The notes under the pieces were generated by a model. It was not told the DNA's origin. It saw only the letters and a program-made list of their open reading frames with translations, and ran no database searches. From positions 1 through 34,282 of the forward strand of contig JAGWVM010000023.1 in NCBI GenBank assembly GCA_018970895.1: a DNA stretch of 34,282 nt. The letters run 5' to 3'. Position numbers and translations under genes: made by a program. This stretch comes from Lysobacteraceae bacterium (GTDB lineage: Bacteria; Pseudomonadota; Gammaproteobacteria; Xanthomonadales; Rhodanobacteraceae). Below, piece after piece: positions 33,663 through 34,282 of the stretch. Numbering within the stretch: the first letter of the stretch is position 1; the number at the start of each line of letters is the position of its first letter.

Positions 33663-33694
33663 GTGAAAAAGGCGCCCTCGGGCGCCTTTTTCAC
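33663..33694. terminator. Strong bidirectional rho-independent terminator
   Basis: GTGAAAAAGGCGCCC and GGGCGCCTTTTTCAC are perfectly complementary around TC, giving a GC-rich stem with a CTCG tetraloop flanked by A5 and T5 runs. It reads as an intrinsic terminator in both directions, for the lipoprotein gene (+) and pilU (-). Confidence 0.95.
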
Positions 33695-33715
33695 GGCATG
33701 ACCGAGACCGTCCGG

Positions 33716-34282
33716 TCAGCGCTGCAGCAGGCCGCCGCCGAACTGCTGCTTGTCGCGGGTCTCTTCCAGCTCGACCCCTTCCAGGCCCTGCGACAGCGTG
33801 TGCGCGTCGCCGCCCTGCGCCAGCTTGATGCGCAGGCGCACCTCGTTGGAACTGTCGGCGTGGCGCAGCGCGTCCTCGTAGGAGATCTCCCCGGCGTGGT
33901 ACAGCTCCACCAGGCTCTGGTCGAAGGTGCGCATGCCGAGGTTGGTGGACTCCTTCATGACCTCCTTGAGCTTGTGCACTTCGCCCTGGCGGATGTAGTC
34001 CTGCACCAGCGGCGTGCCCAGCAGCACTTCCACGGCCACCCGGCGCGCCTTGCCGTCCGGCGTCGGGATCAGCTGCTGCGCGACGATGCCCTTGAGGTTC
34101 AGCGACAGGTCCATGAACAGCTGCTGCCGGCGATCCTCCGGGAAGAAGTGCAGGATGCGGTCCATCGCCTGGTTGGCGTTGTTCGCATGCAGCGTGCAAA
34201 GGCACAGGTGGCCGGTCTCGGAGAAGTTGATCGCGTGCTCCATCGTCTCGCGGGTGCGCACCTCGCCGATCATGATCACGTC
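33716..34282 (-). CDS. pilU: Type IV pilus retraction ATPase PilU (C-terminal part)
   Basis: The last 188 codons of a minus-strand gene are present; the N-terminal half with Walker A lies beyond the right edge. The visible part starts inside Walker B (DVIMIGEVRTRETMEHA), continues with the His box CTLHANNANQAMDRI and FFPEDRRQQLFMDLSLNL, and ends with a helical region. RTRETM, LHANNANQ, the FFPE-RRQQL block and MRTFDQSLVELY identify PilU rather than PilT. PilU is a hexameric ATPase that aids PilT-driven pilus retraction. The strong terminator at 33663-33694 lies 22 bp past its stop. A pilT gene would be expected just upstream, outside the window. Confidence 0.93.
   Translation of the reverse strand, partial: DVIMIGEVRTRETMEHAINFSETGHLCLCTLHANNANQAMDRILHFFPEDRRQQLFMDLSLNLKGIVAQQLIPTPDGKARRVAVEVLLGTPLVQDYIRQGEVHKLKEVMKESTNLGMRTFDQSLVELYHAGEISYEDALRHADSSNEVRLRIKLAQGGDAHTLSQGLEGVELEETRDKQQFGGGLLQR

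Overview
The window is a GC-rich, densely packed stretch of a gammaproteobacterial chromosome, most likely from the Xanthomonadales/Lysobacterales and plausibly Rhodanobacteraceae-like. This placement is inferred from gene content and order: a pilG-pilH-pilI-pilJ-chpA-chpB-chpC cluster with no pilK, divergent from gshB-tonB-yqgE-ruvX-pyrB. There are several GTG starts, many 1-8 bp gene overlaps, and no sign of mobile DNA. I see no rRNA, tRNA, CRISPR array, insertion sequence or phage gene.

Left part (1-16000). The window opens with the first 14 codons of a minus-strand gene whose N-terminus resembles a response regulator. Next comes the conserved tesA / ybbA-ybbP locus, with the two divergent start codons overlapping in CATG. 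A glutathione S-transferase gene is translationally coupled to an anion-permease-like gene. A minus-strand gene encodes an exported protein with seven GSGD coils, and divergent from it lies a small exported His/Gly/Met-rich protein. Three nucleotide-cleaning enzymes follow on the minus strand: NudE, CysQ and MazG. A secreted lipase gene overlaps its membrane foldase gene. An inositol-monophosphatase-like enzyme is coupled to an isolated gspN, and bioA and rsmE run on the plus strand.

Middle part (15517-27515, all minus). This is the Pil-Chp chemosensory system for type IV pili: PilG and PilH (response regulators), PilI and ChpC (CheW-like adaptors), PilJ (MCP), ChpA (2091-residue CheA hybrid with several phosphotransfer domains and a C-terminal receiver) and ChpB (CheB-like). 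A plausible sigma70 promoter lies upstream of pilG. No pilK methyltransferase gene is present, and ChpB carries Thr at the expected catalytic serine and Asn at the expected phospho-Asp. The methylation-adaptation arm may therefore be lost or changed.

Right part (27859-34282). On the plus strand are gshB, a tonB3-like gene, yqgE, ruvX and pyrB, followed by an unrecognised 593-residue lipoprotein gene. Three consecutive hairpins, the last a very strong bidirectional terminator, separate it from the 3' end of pilU (minus), which runs off the window. The pili theme therefore recurs in pilU and in the TonB, whose Pseudomonas counterpart TonB3 is linked to twitching motility.

Most of the window is well-known core genome. 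The points most worth checking are the degenerate ChpB together with the missing pilK, the repeated AALF motif in ChpA linkers, probable leaderless promoters at nudE and yqgE, the isolated gspN near the lipase, the GSGD-repeat protein, and the operator-like palindrome near the left edge.
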